A stretch of 16,238 nt of DNA from Pseudomonadota bacterium (GCA_022360105.1 JAKSDL010000045.1:1-16238); one strand, 5' to 3'. Counted from the stretch's first letter, positions 1-6,659 are shown. Made by a program: numbers and translations. Notes: a model not told the origin generated them from the sequence alone.

Positions 1-173
1 CAGCTCATAACAGGGATTTGCAGTGAATCGCCACTTGACCTTCGATCAGGTCAACTACGAAAAGGCAGAGCGGCCCTAACCATATGAAACAGTGGACGTA
101 GTTCTATTTGCCGACTTGCCGGCTACGCCCACTTGCAAAGTTCCTCATATACTACCATCTGTGCCTTCACAGC
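1..173. other. Non-coding stretch downstream of pheT, with dyads
   Basis: No gene is seen here. Three inverted repeats are visible: TTGACC/GGTCAA (35-40 with 49-54), AACTACG/CGTAGTT (53-59 with 97-103), and GTGGACGTAG/CTACGCCCAC (92-101 with 123-132, one mismatch). The last two share bases, so they would be alternative folds. No T-run follows on the minus strand, so none is a convincing intrinsic terminator for pheT. CAGCTCAT occurs at 1-8 and again at 170-177, the second overlapping the pheT stop. It may be a structured 3' region or an unrelated sequence. Confidence 0.3.
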
Positions 174-2546
174 TCATCTTACCTCTATACCTTCCTGCTT
201 GAAAAAGTCGATCAAACTATTGTGCACACTCTCCAGTTCTTCGTTTGAAAGGGTTTTGTCATCAGATCCCACTTCAAATCGATACGTATAAGAGGTCATT
301 TCGCTTTGAATGCCTTCACCTGTATATTTATAAAGGTATCTCCTATTTTTAAGTAAAGGGTTCAAGTACTTATCAAGACTTGATTCTATTTCTCGAAAAG
401 CGGTACTTTTCGGGAAGAGGATAGAAAAATCAAACCATGATCCCGGATATTTCGGAATTGGTTTGTATCTTTTTGTTTCCTGCTTCAATGAAATGATTGC
501 ATCCAATTCCAATTCGAACCAAACGACTTGGCAATCCTGTATAATCGTAGAGCAAATGTCTTGTTTCAAGATTCCAATTCGCCCTAGCTTGTTTCCCTCT
601 GCGCATATGGCAAGGGCGGGATAATTCCCCGATTCTTCAAGATTCAACTCGGCATACGGAACATATTCAGGGTATTGAAGCCCGATTTCATCAAACAGGC
701 CATCCAAATGGCCTTTTAAAGACAGATAAAAAGACTCAAGATCAATTCTCCGCTGCAAAGAATAATTAACTGCTGATACAACCCTGACCTCCCGGTCCTG
801 ATAAAAGACACTTCCGATCTCAAAAATACTGTTATCCTGACAATAATCTGCGTTTTTCATCATGATTTTCAGCAGGTTTGGTAAAATCATATCCCTCAAA
901 TACGGATTTTTATTAGAAACCGGATTGACTAGGTTTACAAGCTCATTTGAATCCCTGGGAAGACTTCCGGGTATGTTATGGTCGTACCAATTGTAAGTCT
1001 GCACTTCCTGGAATCTGGCAGACCTTGTTAGAAATCTTCGAACAACTTTTTCCAGTTCCAATGGTTTGTCCCTGGATACAGCTTTCATAGAGGTTTCTGG
1101 TAAAACCGGCTGAACCTTATCATAACCATACATCCTGGCCACCTCTTCCAATATATCTTCCGGAATGGAAATGTCTTCTTGACTTCTAAACGCAGGCACC
1201 TCGATGCGCAGGTTGTTTCTTTTTTCCGTAACCACGAATTCCAGTGCTTTTAAATGGCGTTTTATCTCTTTTTTTGAGACTTGAACACCTATTCGTTTTG
1301 AAAAGTAGCTTATGGGAATAACAATCTCCCTTTTGTTGTTACTCAGTGCACCAGATGAGGTTAAACCGGACTCAACGTCGATTTCAGGCTGTTCATGCAC
1401 CAACAGGTAAAGCATGCGCTTGAGAGCCAGCCTGGCCATTGCCGGAGGTAATCTTTTTTCAAAACGCTTGCCGGCTTCAGTTGACAGTTGCAATCTATTG
1501 GCGGTTTTTCTTACTATTGGTCCCTTAAAACAAGCACTTTCCAGCAACAAAGACCGGGTTTCTGCAGTTACCTGGCTGCTCCGACCTCCCATAATACCGG
1601 CCAGGGCAATTGGCTGTCCCTGTTCGTTACTTATGATCAGGTCGTTGGGCTCTATGTCCCTTTCAACATCATCCAGGGTCATGATCTTTTGTGACTTACC
1701 GGATTCTGCGATTTGAATGCCCCTGATGCTGCTTCCATCGAACGCATGAAGCGGTTGAGCAGTTTCCAGCATCACATAATTGGTAAGATCAACAGCCAAA
1801 CTGTATGCCCTGTGCCCCAGGGCATCAAGCCGTGCTTGAACAGTTAGCGGTGAAGGTGTGTGTCGATAGTTTGATATCCGAATACAATTGTAGACAGGAC
1901 AGTTTGAATGATCTTCGTTTTTAATGTCAATTGCCGGCATATCAGACGCTATCTTGTGATCCCAAAGTTTCAAAGGTTTAAGAGGTCGCTTTAAAACGGC
2001 TGAAACCTCTCGTGCAAAACCATAGTGTCCCCACAAATCCGGTCGATGAGTCAGGCTATGGTTATCGATGTGAAGCAAATAGTCTGTCTTAGAAATCAGG
2101 TCAGTCAATTTGGCACCGATTGGAACAGAATCCGGAATCTGTAGCAGCTGATCGTCGAATTCCCCAAGACTTAAATCGTTCGGAGTACAAAGTTTGCCAT
2201 GGCTTTCCGCACCTGCAATTTCCCTGATTTCTACATATTGTTGACCGTTCAAAACAGATCCCAGCTGAGCAAAGGCATATTTTCCTCCAACTGCAAGATT
2301 TTTAGCTGTTGTCAGTGTCCGTGTATTTGCCTCACCATAGTCTATTATAACTTCCTTCAGTCCCCGGGCTTCTTCAACCAGGTTGATGGTTTTGATTTCA
2401 CCTACCACTACCTGATCTATTTTCCGTTTGATTGTTATGACCTCTTCAACTTCGGCTGTGGTCATTGTTAATTTATGTGCGATGTCGTTGGGATCGATGT
2501 CGCTGATGTCGACGTAGTCGTTGATCCAGTCTAATGATAGTTTCAT
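174..2546 (-). CDS. pheT: Phenylalanine--tRNA ligase beta subunit
   Basis: Beta chain of the alpha2-beta2 cytoplasmic enzyme that charges tRNA(Phe) with phenylalanine. At 790 residues it has the usual bacterial length. Visible in order: the N-terminal segment, an EMAPII-like OB tRNA-binding domain (about 39-148), the B3/B4 editing domain with HSLTHRPDLWGHYG at its start, the conserved run around STEAGKRFEKRLPP, the B5 DNA-binding-like domain, a catalytic-like core, and a C-terminal ferredoxin-fold anticodon-binding domain (about 699-790, beginning KYPGSWFDFS). The ATG is preceded by AAGGGAA at a good distance. It lies 161 bases downstream of pheS on the same strand, and I assume it is cotranscribed and controlled by the pheS leader. 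The gene looks intact. Confidence 0.97.
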   Translation of the reverse strand: MKLSLDWINDYVDISDIDPNDIAHKLTMTTAEVEEVITIKRKIDQVVVGEIKTINLVEEARGLKEVIIDYGEANTRTLTTAKNLAVGGKYAFAQLGSVLNGQQYVEIREIAGAESHGKLCTPNDLSLGEFDDQLLQIPDSVPIGAKLTDLISKTDYLLHIDNHSLTHRPDLWGHYGFAREVSAVLKRPLKPLKLWDHKIASDMPAIDIKNEDHSNCPVYNCIRISNYRHTPSPLTVQARLDALGHRAYSLAVDLTNYVMLETAQPLHAFDGSSIRGIQIAESGKSQKIMTLDDVERDIEPNDLIISNEQGQPIALAGIMGGRSSQVTAETRSLLLESACFKGPIVRKTANRLQLSTEAGKRFEKRLPPAMARLALKRMLYLLVHEQPEIDVESGLTSSGALSNNKREIVIPISYFSKRIGVQVSKKEIKRHLKALEFVVTEKRNNLRIEVPAFRSQEDISIPEDILEEVARMYGYDKVQPVLPETSMKAVSRDKPLELEKVVRRFLTRSARFQEVQTYNWYDHNIPGSLPRDSNELVNLVNPVSNKNPYLRDMILPNLLKIMMKNADYCQDNSIFEIGSVFYQDREVRVVSAVNYSLQRRIDLESFYLSLKGHLDGLFDEIGLQYPEYVPYAELNLEESGNYPALAICAEGNKLGRIGILKQDICSTIIQDCQVVWFELELDAIISLKQETKRYKPIPKYPGSWFDFSILFPKSTAFREIESSLDKYLNPLLKNRRYLYKYTGEGIQSEMTSYTYRFEVGSDDKTLSNEELESVHNSLIDFFKQEGIEVR

Positions 2547-2643
2547 TGTTTTCCCTTTGATAGTAATTGTGCCATTATTTCCAAGCTTGTTTTATTTAAA
2601 TGTTGCCTGAATCGAGTCCTCAAGCAGTATTGCATTAGGAATT

Positions 2644-2673
2644 GGTGGGTTTGCTTCGCTTGATTCACCCTAC
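2644..2673. repeat. REP-like palindromic element between pheS and pheT
   Basis: The arms GGTGGGTTTGC and GCTTGATTCACC flank a short TTC loop and are followed by CTAC. This resembles the widespread 'GTAGGGTGGGTT...AACCCACC' type of dispersed palindrome, here in a decayed form with several non-pairing positions. It sits inside the pheS-pheT gap, where such a fold could affect mRNA processing between the two genes. The family assignment is from memory; copies elsewhere in the genome would confirm it. Confidence 0.35.
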
Positions 2674-2707
2674 AATCCGACTCATAATCTATAGAAATGT
2701 CAGATAA

Positions 2708-3706
2708 TCAAAACTGCTCCAGAAATCGATAATCACCGGAATTAAATAACCGAATATCCGGAATGTGATATTTCATCATGGCCAGCCTCGTCATTCCTAA
2801 ACCAAAGGCAAAACCGTTATATTTATCCGTATCTATACCACCGTTTTTAAGCACCACCGGATGAACCAAACCACAGGGTAGTAACTCAAGCCAACCTGCC
2901 TGCTTGCAACCCGAACATCCCATGCCTCCGCACATCAAACATTGAATATCCAATTCAAAGGCAGGTTCTACAAAAGGGAAATAACCGGGTCTTAAGCGGA
3001 CCGTCACCTCTTCACCAAATGCAGCCGAAAGGATCTCACGCATTACAGCTATGACATTGGCAATGGTGATATTCTCGTCAACAACCAGCCCTTCCATTTG
3101 ATAAAAGGTGTTTTCATGGGTGGCATCAGTGGTTTCGCACCGAAAACATTTACCCGGAAAGACAGCTCTTATGGGAGCACCGTATTTTAGAAGAGTTTGA
3201 ACCTGGTTGGCTGAGGTTTGGGTTCTCAGCACTTTGCCGTTCTCCAACCAGAAAGTGTCCTGCATGTCCCTGGCTGGGTGATCATCCGGCGTATTTAATG
3301 ATCCAAAATTATTATAGTCACTCTCCATTTCGGCTCCGCTTAGCACCATGAATCCCATTCCCAGGCAAATCTCTTCCAATTCCTCCTGTACTCTGCTGAT
3401 GGGATGAATCCTTCCTTTTGCCGACTGTTTTCCCGGAAGGGTTAAATCCACATTTGTGACAATCGGTCTTTGAGCCAGAGTTGCCTGAGCCTCCTCAAGT
3501 AGTGATTGTACCTGAGATTTTATTTGATTAAATTTCAAACCAAATCCTTTTCTTTCCTCAGCAGTCAGCGCATTAAAATCCGTATCTTCCTTGAGTTTTT
3601 TAAGCACTCCATTTCTGCCAAGATAGCGTGTTCTCAAACTGATCAAGGCATCCAATGTCTCAACCGATTTCAGGTTTTCCTTAAGTTCTGTTATCAGGGT
3701 GTCCAT
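2708..3706 (-). CDS. pheS: Phenylalanine--tRNA ligase alpha subunit
   Basis: Catalytic alpha chain of phenylalanyl-tRNA synthetase, a class II enzyme. It has 332 residues, normal for the family. An N-terminal coiled coil (about 1-85) is followed by the class II core. Motif 2 is seen as THENTFYQMEGLVVD, then the Cys-rich stretch CLMCGGMGCSGCKQAGWLE, and motif 3 as GFAFGLGMTRLAMMKY followed by DIRLF near the C-terminus. I start at the ATG at 3706 because GGAGG lies 5 bases upstream; the frame stays open to a TTG at 3733, but that lies in the terminator T-tract and has no ribosome site. It is the first structural gene after two tandem attenuators, so its level should rise when charged tRNA(Phe) is scarce. 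Confidence 0.97.
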   Translation of the reverse strand: MDTLITELKENLKSVETLDALISLRTRYLGRNGVLKKLKEDTDFNALTAEERKGFGLKFNQIKSQVQSLLEEAQATLAQRPIVTNVDLTLPGKQSAKGRIHPISRVQEELEEICLGMGFMVLSGAEMESDYNNFGSLNTPDDHPARDMQDTFWLENGKVLRTQTSANQVQTLLKYGAPIRAVFPGKCFRCETTDATHENTFYQMEGLVVDENITIANVIAVMREILSAAFGEEVTVRLRPGYFPFVEPAFELDIQCLMCGGMGCSGCKQAGWLELLPCGLVHPVVLKNGGIDTDKYNGFAFGLGMTRLAMMKYHIPDIRLFNSGDYRFLEQF

Positions 3707-3731
3707 TTGACCTCCAATTAAACATATGAGC

Positions 3732-3768
3732 AAAAAAAAAGGCCGTGACTGATGCAGCCACGGCCTTT
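3732..3768 (-). terminator. Promoter-distal attenuator hairpin of pheST (second of two)
   Basis: On the minus strand the stem GGCCGTG/CACGGCC continues through a G-U pair and CTG/CAG to a CAT loop. The outer AAA/TTT pairs lengthen it, and nine T residues follow, making a textbook intrinsic terminator. It ends 25 bases before the pheS ATG. The 11 bases just after the upstream leader stop codon (3795-3805) are perfectly complementary to its loop and 3' arm (3744-3754), so an antiterminator can replace it. Confidence 0.92.
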
Positions 3769-3794
3769 GAATTATGATTAAGCCTGTAGATTCA

Positions 3795-3805
3795 CATCAG
3801 TCACG
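3795..3805 (-). promoter_or_regulatory. Antiterminator 5' arm of the pheS-proximal attenuator
   Basis: The RNA segment CGUGACUGAUG begins directly after the leader peptide TGA. It pairs over 11 Watson-Crick bases, plus two wobbles beyond, with CAUCAGUCACG of the next terminator (3744-3754). A ribosome that reaches the stop codon would cover it and let the terminator form. A ribosome stalled on upstream Phe codons would leave it free and favour antitermination. The complementarity is seen; the mechanism is inferred from known pheST and trp attenuation. Confidence 0.85.
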
Positions 3806-3877
3806 TCATGGTGGCGGATGAAAAAAGAAAAAAAAGCTAAAAAAGAAACTAAAATTTGTGAAGCAGTTACGTTTCAT
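3806..3877 (-). CDS. Phe-rich leader peptide, pheS-proximal
   Basis: A 23-residue open frame with ten phenylalanines (residues 6, 9, 11-13 and 15-19), using both TTT and TTC, and ending in HPPP directly before TGA. This is what a pheST leader peptide needs: its translation senses the supply of charged tRNA(Phe). The antiterminator arm starts at the next base and the terminator follows about 40 bases later. The start is uncertain. An in-frame ATG at 3913 would give 35 residues, and neither ATG has a clear Shine-Dalgarno sequence. I prefer 3877 because the upstream ATG lies almost inside the T-tract of the preceding terminator. The sequence is unlike the other leader peptide apart from its Phe content. 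Confidence 0.85.
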   Translation of the reverse strand: MKRNCFTNFSFFFSFFFFFHPPP

Positions 3878-3924
3878 AATTTCGAAAGAAGTGACAGGTT
3901 TGGATTTCAACATTGAAAAAAAGC

Positions 3925-3961
3925 AAAAAAAAAGGCCGTGACTGATGCAGCCACGGCCTTT
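3925..3961 (-). terminator. Promoter-proximal attenuator hairpin of pheST (first of two)
   Basis: The same hairpin and nine-T tail as at 3732-3768; 40 bases are identical (3922-3961 against 3729-3768). A competing fold is visible. The segment UGAUGUGGU just after the first leader stop (3983-3975 on the minus strand) can pair with GCUGCAUCA in the 5' arm and loop (3951-3943), giving 9 pairs of which 3 are wobbles. This antiterminator is weaker than the one at the second site. Confidence 0.9.
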
Positions 3962-3984
3962 TGGAATCCGGAATACCACATCAT

Positions 3985-4050
3985 TCAGACATAATTGTCC
4001 TTAAAAAAGAATCCAAAATAACCAAAAAAGAAGAATGTTGTGTGAGTCAT
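3985..4050 (-). CDS. Phe-rich leader peptide, promoter-proximal
   Basis: A 21-residue open frame from ATG to TGA with eight phenylalanines (residues 6-9, 12 and 14-16) and two tyrosines, ending KDNYV. It lies about 37 bases after the predicted transcription start and 24 bases before the first terminator stem region. No good Shine-Dalgarno sequence is visible. Its sequence is not similar to the second leader peptide outside the Phe runs. So only the terminator is a faithful repeat, and the two sensors are different. Function as a Phe-tRNA sensor is inferred from composition and position. Confidence 0.82.
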   Translation of the reverse strand: MTHTTFFFFGYFGFFFKDNYV

Positions 4051-4093
4051 GATAACGTGGTGTTTAGTTTTGTTTTTTTGCGTTTGTTTTCAA

Positions 4094-4123
4094 AAGATAC
4101 TCTTAAAGATTTATGTCTGACAA
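4094..4123 (-). promoter_or_regulatory. Candidate pheST promoter
   Basis: On the minus strand TTGTCA (4123-4118, one base off TTGACA) is separated by 18 bases from TATCTT (4099-4094, four of six to TATAAT). Transcription would begin near 4087, some 37 bases before the first leader peptide. It is the best sigma70-like match I found between the upstream gene (stop at 4165) and the leader. Confidence 0.45.
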
Positions 4124-4164
4124 GAGCGATTATTTGGAAAAAGCAAAAGATCTTGCTCACACGT

Positions 4165-4812
4165 TTATTTCAGTTTTATTATTGCAGCCGGCAGCCGTTT
4201 GAACTGCAATGGTTTGATCTTTCCTTTTATTTTAAGCAGTTGACCTCCGGCAAGTTGACAATGGAGATCCTTAATTTTTTCGTCATCTTTTTCCATGAGG
4301 ACCCTGTCAATTCGTTTCTTTAGTTTCATTCCGTTATCATAGTCAAAATAATCAAAGATCTTTTTCCCTACAAGATCTGATTCATTATTCTCCTGAAATT
4401 TCATTACAGTTGCTTCATTAACAAATCGGATAATATATTTTGTATCGATCAATATCTTGGCTGAGTAGTCGCTATCAAAAAGGCTGTGCTTCAACTCCAG
4501 CAATTGATTATATTTGTCACTAAAGGCTTGTGTATCTTCGGTGTGTTCGGTTTCGGTTTTATTCAGGTTCTTTAATTGCTCATATTCTCGCAGCAACGCG
4601 TAATGTTCTTCCTTTAAGGCCTCTAACTCCAACGTAATACTTTTCTCGCCTTCATGCCGGCTGGACAAACGGTCTAGTTGTTTTTTCAAATCTTCATTTT
4701 CAGAATCTAACGTTTTTTTTAGATCCTGATATGCGGTCTGATAAGATTTTACTGCTTGAGTTAGTTCGGCTTTAGTCATTTTTGCCAGACCTTTTAGCTT
4801 TGGTTCTATCAA
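4165..4812 (-). CDS. Coiled-coil/PAS-like domain protein, copy 1
   Basis: A 215-residue soluble protein without membrane segments. A short basic helix, MTKAELTQAVKS (12-23), leads into a charged heptad-rich region (about 25-110) and then a PAS-like fold (about 118-215: ILIDTKYIIRFVN, then LVGKKIFDYFDYDNG). No output domain is attached, so it would signal by protein contact. I start at TTG 4812 because GGAGG sits 5 bases before it; the inner ATG at 4779 lacks that. It is a paralogue of the protein at 5838-6563 with the same domain order and the shared FDYDNG. It is divergent from the small RHH-like gene at 5012, and a 41-base dyad overlaps its predicted promoter. A regulatory partner role is inference; ligand and target are unknown. 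Confidence 0.85.
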   Translation of the reverse strand: MIEPKLKGLAKMTKAELTQAVKSYQTAYQDLKKTLDSENEDLKKQLDRLSSRHEGEKSITLELEALKEEHYALLREYEQLKNLNKTETEHTEDTQAFSDKYNQLLELKHSLFDSDYSAKILIDTKYIIRFVNEATVMKFQENNESDLVGKKIFDYFDYDNGMKLKKRIDRVLMEKDDEKIKDLHCQLAGGQLLKIKGKIKPLQFKRLPAAIIKLK

Positions 4813-4859
4813 ACCTTCCTCCGTTTTTAGTTGGATAATGGATCGATTTTAGACTATAA

Positions 4860-4900
4860 ATTCGACAAAAATCTAACATATGTTGATTTACTTGTCGAAT
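4860..4900. promoter_or_regulatory. Nested 41-base dyad over the minus-strand promoter of copy 1
   Basis: ATTCGACAA (4860-4868) and TTGTCGAAT (4892-4900) are perfect inverted arms. Inside them AAATC/GATTT and the 10-base palindrome AACATATGTT continue the symmetry, with only three unpaired bases in all. On the minus strand the right arm holds a -35-like TCGACA (4898-4893), 17 bases from TAGATT (4875-4870). The dyad therefore runs from -35 to about +1, a typical repressor operator position. No binding protein is identified. Confidence 0.6.
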
Positions 4901-4959
4901 ATTTTACAACAATTTTACTTGACTGCAGGATAGATTTATTAGATAACTTGATTATTATT

Positions 4960-4999
4960 TGTACATTTTTTGTACAGTTTATGAATTTTCAAATACAAT
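4960..4999 (+). promoter_or_regulatory. Tandem TGTACA operator and promoter of RHH copy 1
   Basis: TGTACA-TTTTT-TGTACA (4960-4976) has two hexamers 11 bases apart, one helical turn. The second hexamer overlaps a -35-like TTGTAC (4970-4975), followed after 18 bases by TACAAT (4994-4999). Transcription would start near 5006, only a few bases before the ATG at 5012. The same arrangement occurs upstream of the paralogue at 6742. Ribbon-helix-helix proteins often bind such tandem sites, so autoregulation is likely. Confidence 0.65.
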
Positions 5000-5011
5000 A
5001 GTTTTGTGATC

Positions 5012-5296
5012 ATGAGTGTTTTCAAAGAAACTCTTGAAACCAAACGCGTTATTTTTAATGTAAAGCTGGAACTGGCTGAAAGACTAGAAAAGGCCAAAGA
5101 AGAAGCAAAGTGTTTCGGCAAGAAACTGGATGTAGATTCAGCAATTGATAAAGCTCTTGAAAAGTTTTTGAAAAAAGTTGAAAAAAAGATGCAGGAACTT
5201 GGCAAGGAATTGAGACTATACTCAAAAACTTATCCCGATTCCACAGATGCATTAAACGATAACAGCGAAGGTCATTTTCAGTCTCAATTTCGATAG
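5012..5296 (+). CDS. Small ribbon-helix-helix-like protein, copy 1
   Basis: 94 residues, lysine-rich. The strand-helix-helix pattern fits the ribbon-helix-helix (CopG/Arc-type) DNA-binding fold: a strand around KRVIFNV (11-17), helix A about 19-35, a turn at GKKLD (36-40), and helix B about 42-64. A polar tail that need not be folded follows. About two thirds of the first 67 residues match the paralogue at 6742-7011 without gaps. I choose the ATG at 5012 rather than the GTG at 5006 because the paralogue begins at the matching MS(V/I)FK. No Shine-Dalgarno is present and the predicted mRNA 5' end is a few bases away. The next gene, an amphi-Trp protein, follows after 31 bases. A DNA-binding role is inferred from fold pattern only. 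Confidence 0.85.
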   Translation: MSVFKETLETKRVIFNVKLELAERLEKAKEEAKCFGKKLDVDSAIDKALEKFLKKVEKKMQELGKELRLYSKTYPDSTDALNDNSEGHFQSQFR

Positions 5297-5327
5297 AAAT
5301 TAAACACAGTATTTAAACGAGGGAATC

Positions 5328-5660
5328 ATGAAAAAATCAGAAGTTAAATTAAGAAGAACAGTGAATGCAGACAACGTTGCTCAAATCCTAAACGATTTGG
5401 CCGCCAGCATTCGAGAGGGAACTGTTTGTGTAGAAAACGGCAATGAATTCGTTACCTTGAGCACTGGTGAAGACGTTCAGTTTGAACTGGAACTGCAGGC
5501 CGGTCAGAAAAAAAGCAAGCAGAAGTTTGAACTTGAGTTAAGCTGGAGAACGACCCCTCCTAAAATGGATAGTGCCGATGATTTCAAAATCTCCAGCCAG
5601 GAGCCTGAAATCACCGAACCTTCTCCCCTGGAAGCTGAAGATTCTGAAGAAAGCGAATAA
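5328..5660 (+). CDS. Amphi-Trp domain protein, copy 1
   Basis: 110 residues. Residues about 5-75 fit the amphi-Trp domain: an amphipathic helix (NVAQILNDLAASIREG), two strands (TVCVENGNEFVTL and VQFELELQ), then FELELSWR with the conserved Trp at 73. The tail (76-110) is acidic and probably disordered. Proteins of this family occur beside the GAK-system enzymes; their function is unknown to me. GAGGGA lies just before the ATG. It probably forms a transcript with the RHH-like gene 31 bases upstream. A second, diverged copy is at 8702. It could be a carrier or the target of the nearby kinase and ligase; that is inference. Confidence 0.85.
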   Translation: MKKSEVKLRRTVNADNVAQILNDLAASIREGTVCVENGNEFVTLSTGEDVQFELELQAGQKKSKQKFELELSWRTTPPKMDSADDFKISSQEPEITEPSPLEAEDSEESE

Positions 5661-5679
5661 TCTACCAGAGCAATCGATT

Positions 5680-5721
5680 ATCTTTGATCACTTTGCCAAC
5701 CATTGTAAGGTGATTAAAGAT
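5680..5721. terminator. Possible bidirectional terminator between convergent genes
   Basis: ATCTTTGATCAC (5680-5691) and GTGATTAAAGAT (5710-5721) form a 12-base stem with one G-T pair and an 18-base loop. It lies between the amphi-Trp gene (plus, stop 5660) and the PAS-like gene (minus, stop 5838). The T-run after the stem is short and the stem is A+T rich, so termination efficiency is doubtful. Confidence 0.4.
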
Positions 5722-5837
5722 TTCAAGGTAATCATTCGAGTTTAAACCGGATGTTCAGAGGGAAGGAAGATGAGTACAAAAAAGAAATCGTCATTATAGG
5801 AAATCCCCTTCCCAAGCTCCTCATTTGAATAATTAAC

Positions 5838-6563
5838 CTATTTGAAGACAAACAGGACAGCCGGTTTATCTTCAAATGAAGTGGCGTGAAGTTCCCCTTT
5901 CAATTTTGCTTTTTTGCTTTCGGAAACTTGGCAAAGTACATCACTCAATGCCTTGTCTTTTTTTTCCAGCAGGACCTTGTCTATCTTCTTTTTTACGATA
6001 ATTCCGTTGTCATAATCGAAAAGTTTAAAGATCTTCTGATCTACGTATTCGTATAAATCTTCATATTGAAGTTTTTCCGAAGCGTTTTTATTTATAAAAC
6101 GAATGAAATACCGATAATCGATGAGTATTTGCCCGTATTTATCGTTATCAGTGAGACTTTTCTTGACTTCCAAAAGGCGGTCAAATTTTGTTTTCATTTC
6201 CGTAAAGTTATCCCGGTTTCGAACCAGAAGCTTTCTGATCTCTTCGTAATGACCAACCAATTCCGAGTGTTCTCTTTCCAGGGATTTATATTTCAAAATG
6301 AGTTCATGATGCTGCTCAATATCGCAATCCTGCATGCTTTCCAATAAATCAGAATCAGAGGTAATACAAAGGCCTTGGCTTTTTCTCGACCCTTCCGTTA
6401 ATTGTTTTCGCAGGGCTTCCATTTCCCTGCCGGTTTCCTGATGATTTTCATGTACTTCATCAAGCTGTCGCTTTAAGTGTTCTGATTCCTGGGTTAAATC
6501 CTTTACCAAATCCAACAGTTCCGCTTTTGTCATTCTGGATATAGATTTAGTGTTTGTAGACAT
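5838..6563 (-). CDS. Coiled-coil/PAS-like domain protein, copy 2
   Basis: 241 residues, the paralogue of the protein at 4165-4812 with the same plan. The helix MTKAELLDLVKDL (11-23) leads into a long charged coiled coil (about 24-135) and a PAS-like domain (about 145-241: ILIDYRYFIRFIN, VDQKIFKLFDYDNG). The coiled coil is some 25 residues longer than in copy 1. No catalytic or DNA-binding domain follows. It is divergent from the RHH-like gene at 6742, exactly as copy 1 is from the one at 5012, so the pair was duplicated as a unit. Homodimers, or heterodimers with copy 1, are plausible through the coiled coil. What it senses cannot be read from the sequence. Confidence 0.85.
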   Translation of the reverse strand: MSTNTKSISRMTKAELLDLVKDLTQESEHLKRQLDEVHENHQETGREMEALRKQLTEGSRKSQGLCITSDSDLLESMQDCDIEQHHELILKYKSLEREHSELVGHYEEIRKLLVRNRDNFTEMKTKFDRLLEVKKSLTDNDKYGQILIDYRYFIRFINKNASEKLQYEDLYEYVDQKIFKLFDYDNGIIVKKKIDKVLLEKKDKALSDVLCQVSESKKAKLKGELHATSFEDKPAVLFVFK

Positions 6564-6622
6564 GGAAGTTGCTCCATTTAATATTGCACCGGAAAACCAG
6601 GCAATTGGTATTTTTTTTGACT

Positions 6623-6659
6623 ATCGACAATCGGAAATCTTGGGTTTCCCCTTGACGAT
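6623..6659. promoter_or_regulatory. Degenerate nested dyad upstream of PAS-like copy 2
   Basis: ATCGACAA (6623-6630) and TTGACGAT (6652-6659) match as inverted arms at seven of eight positions, with an inner GGAAA/TTTCC. Position (about 60 bases upstream of the minus-strand gene) and the outer arm sequence resemble the stronger dyad at 4860-4900. It may be the same operator in decayed form, or a different one. No good minus-strand promoter is visible over it. Confidence 0.35.

Noticed and set aside
3733..3961. The 40-base duplicated hairpins as a CRISPR-like or mobile repeat
   Set aside because: There are only two copies, both with terminator shape, T-tails and a Phe-rich frame before them, so attenuation explains them better.
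3961..4323. 120-residue plus-strand frame across the pheST leader
   Set aside because: It is the antisense of the Phe-rich leader and of the PAS-like gene end. Its composition follows from those, and both have stronger evidence.
5770..5799. Tiny frame of nine residues (MSTKKKSSL) with a good GGAAGG ribosome site
   Set aside because: Too short to support as a gene. It lies between convergent genes with no promoter or partner visible, and the purine run may be chance.
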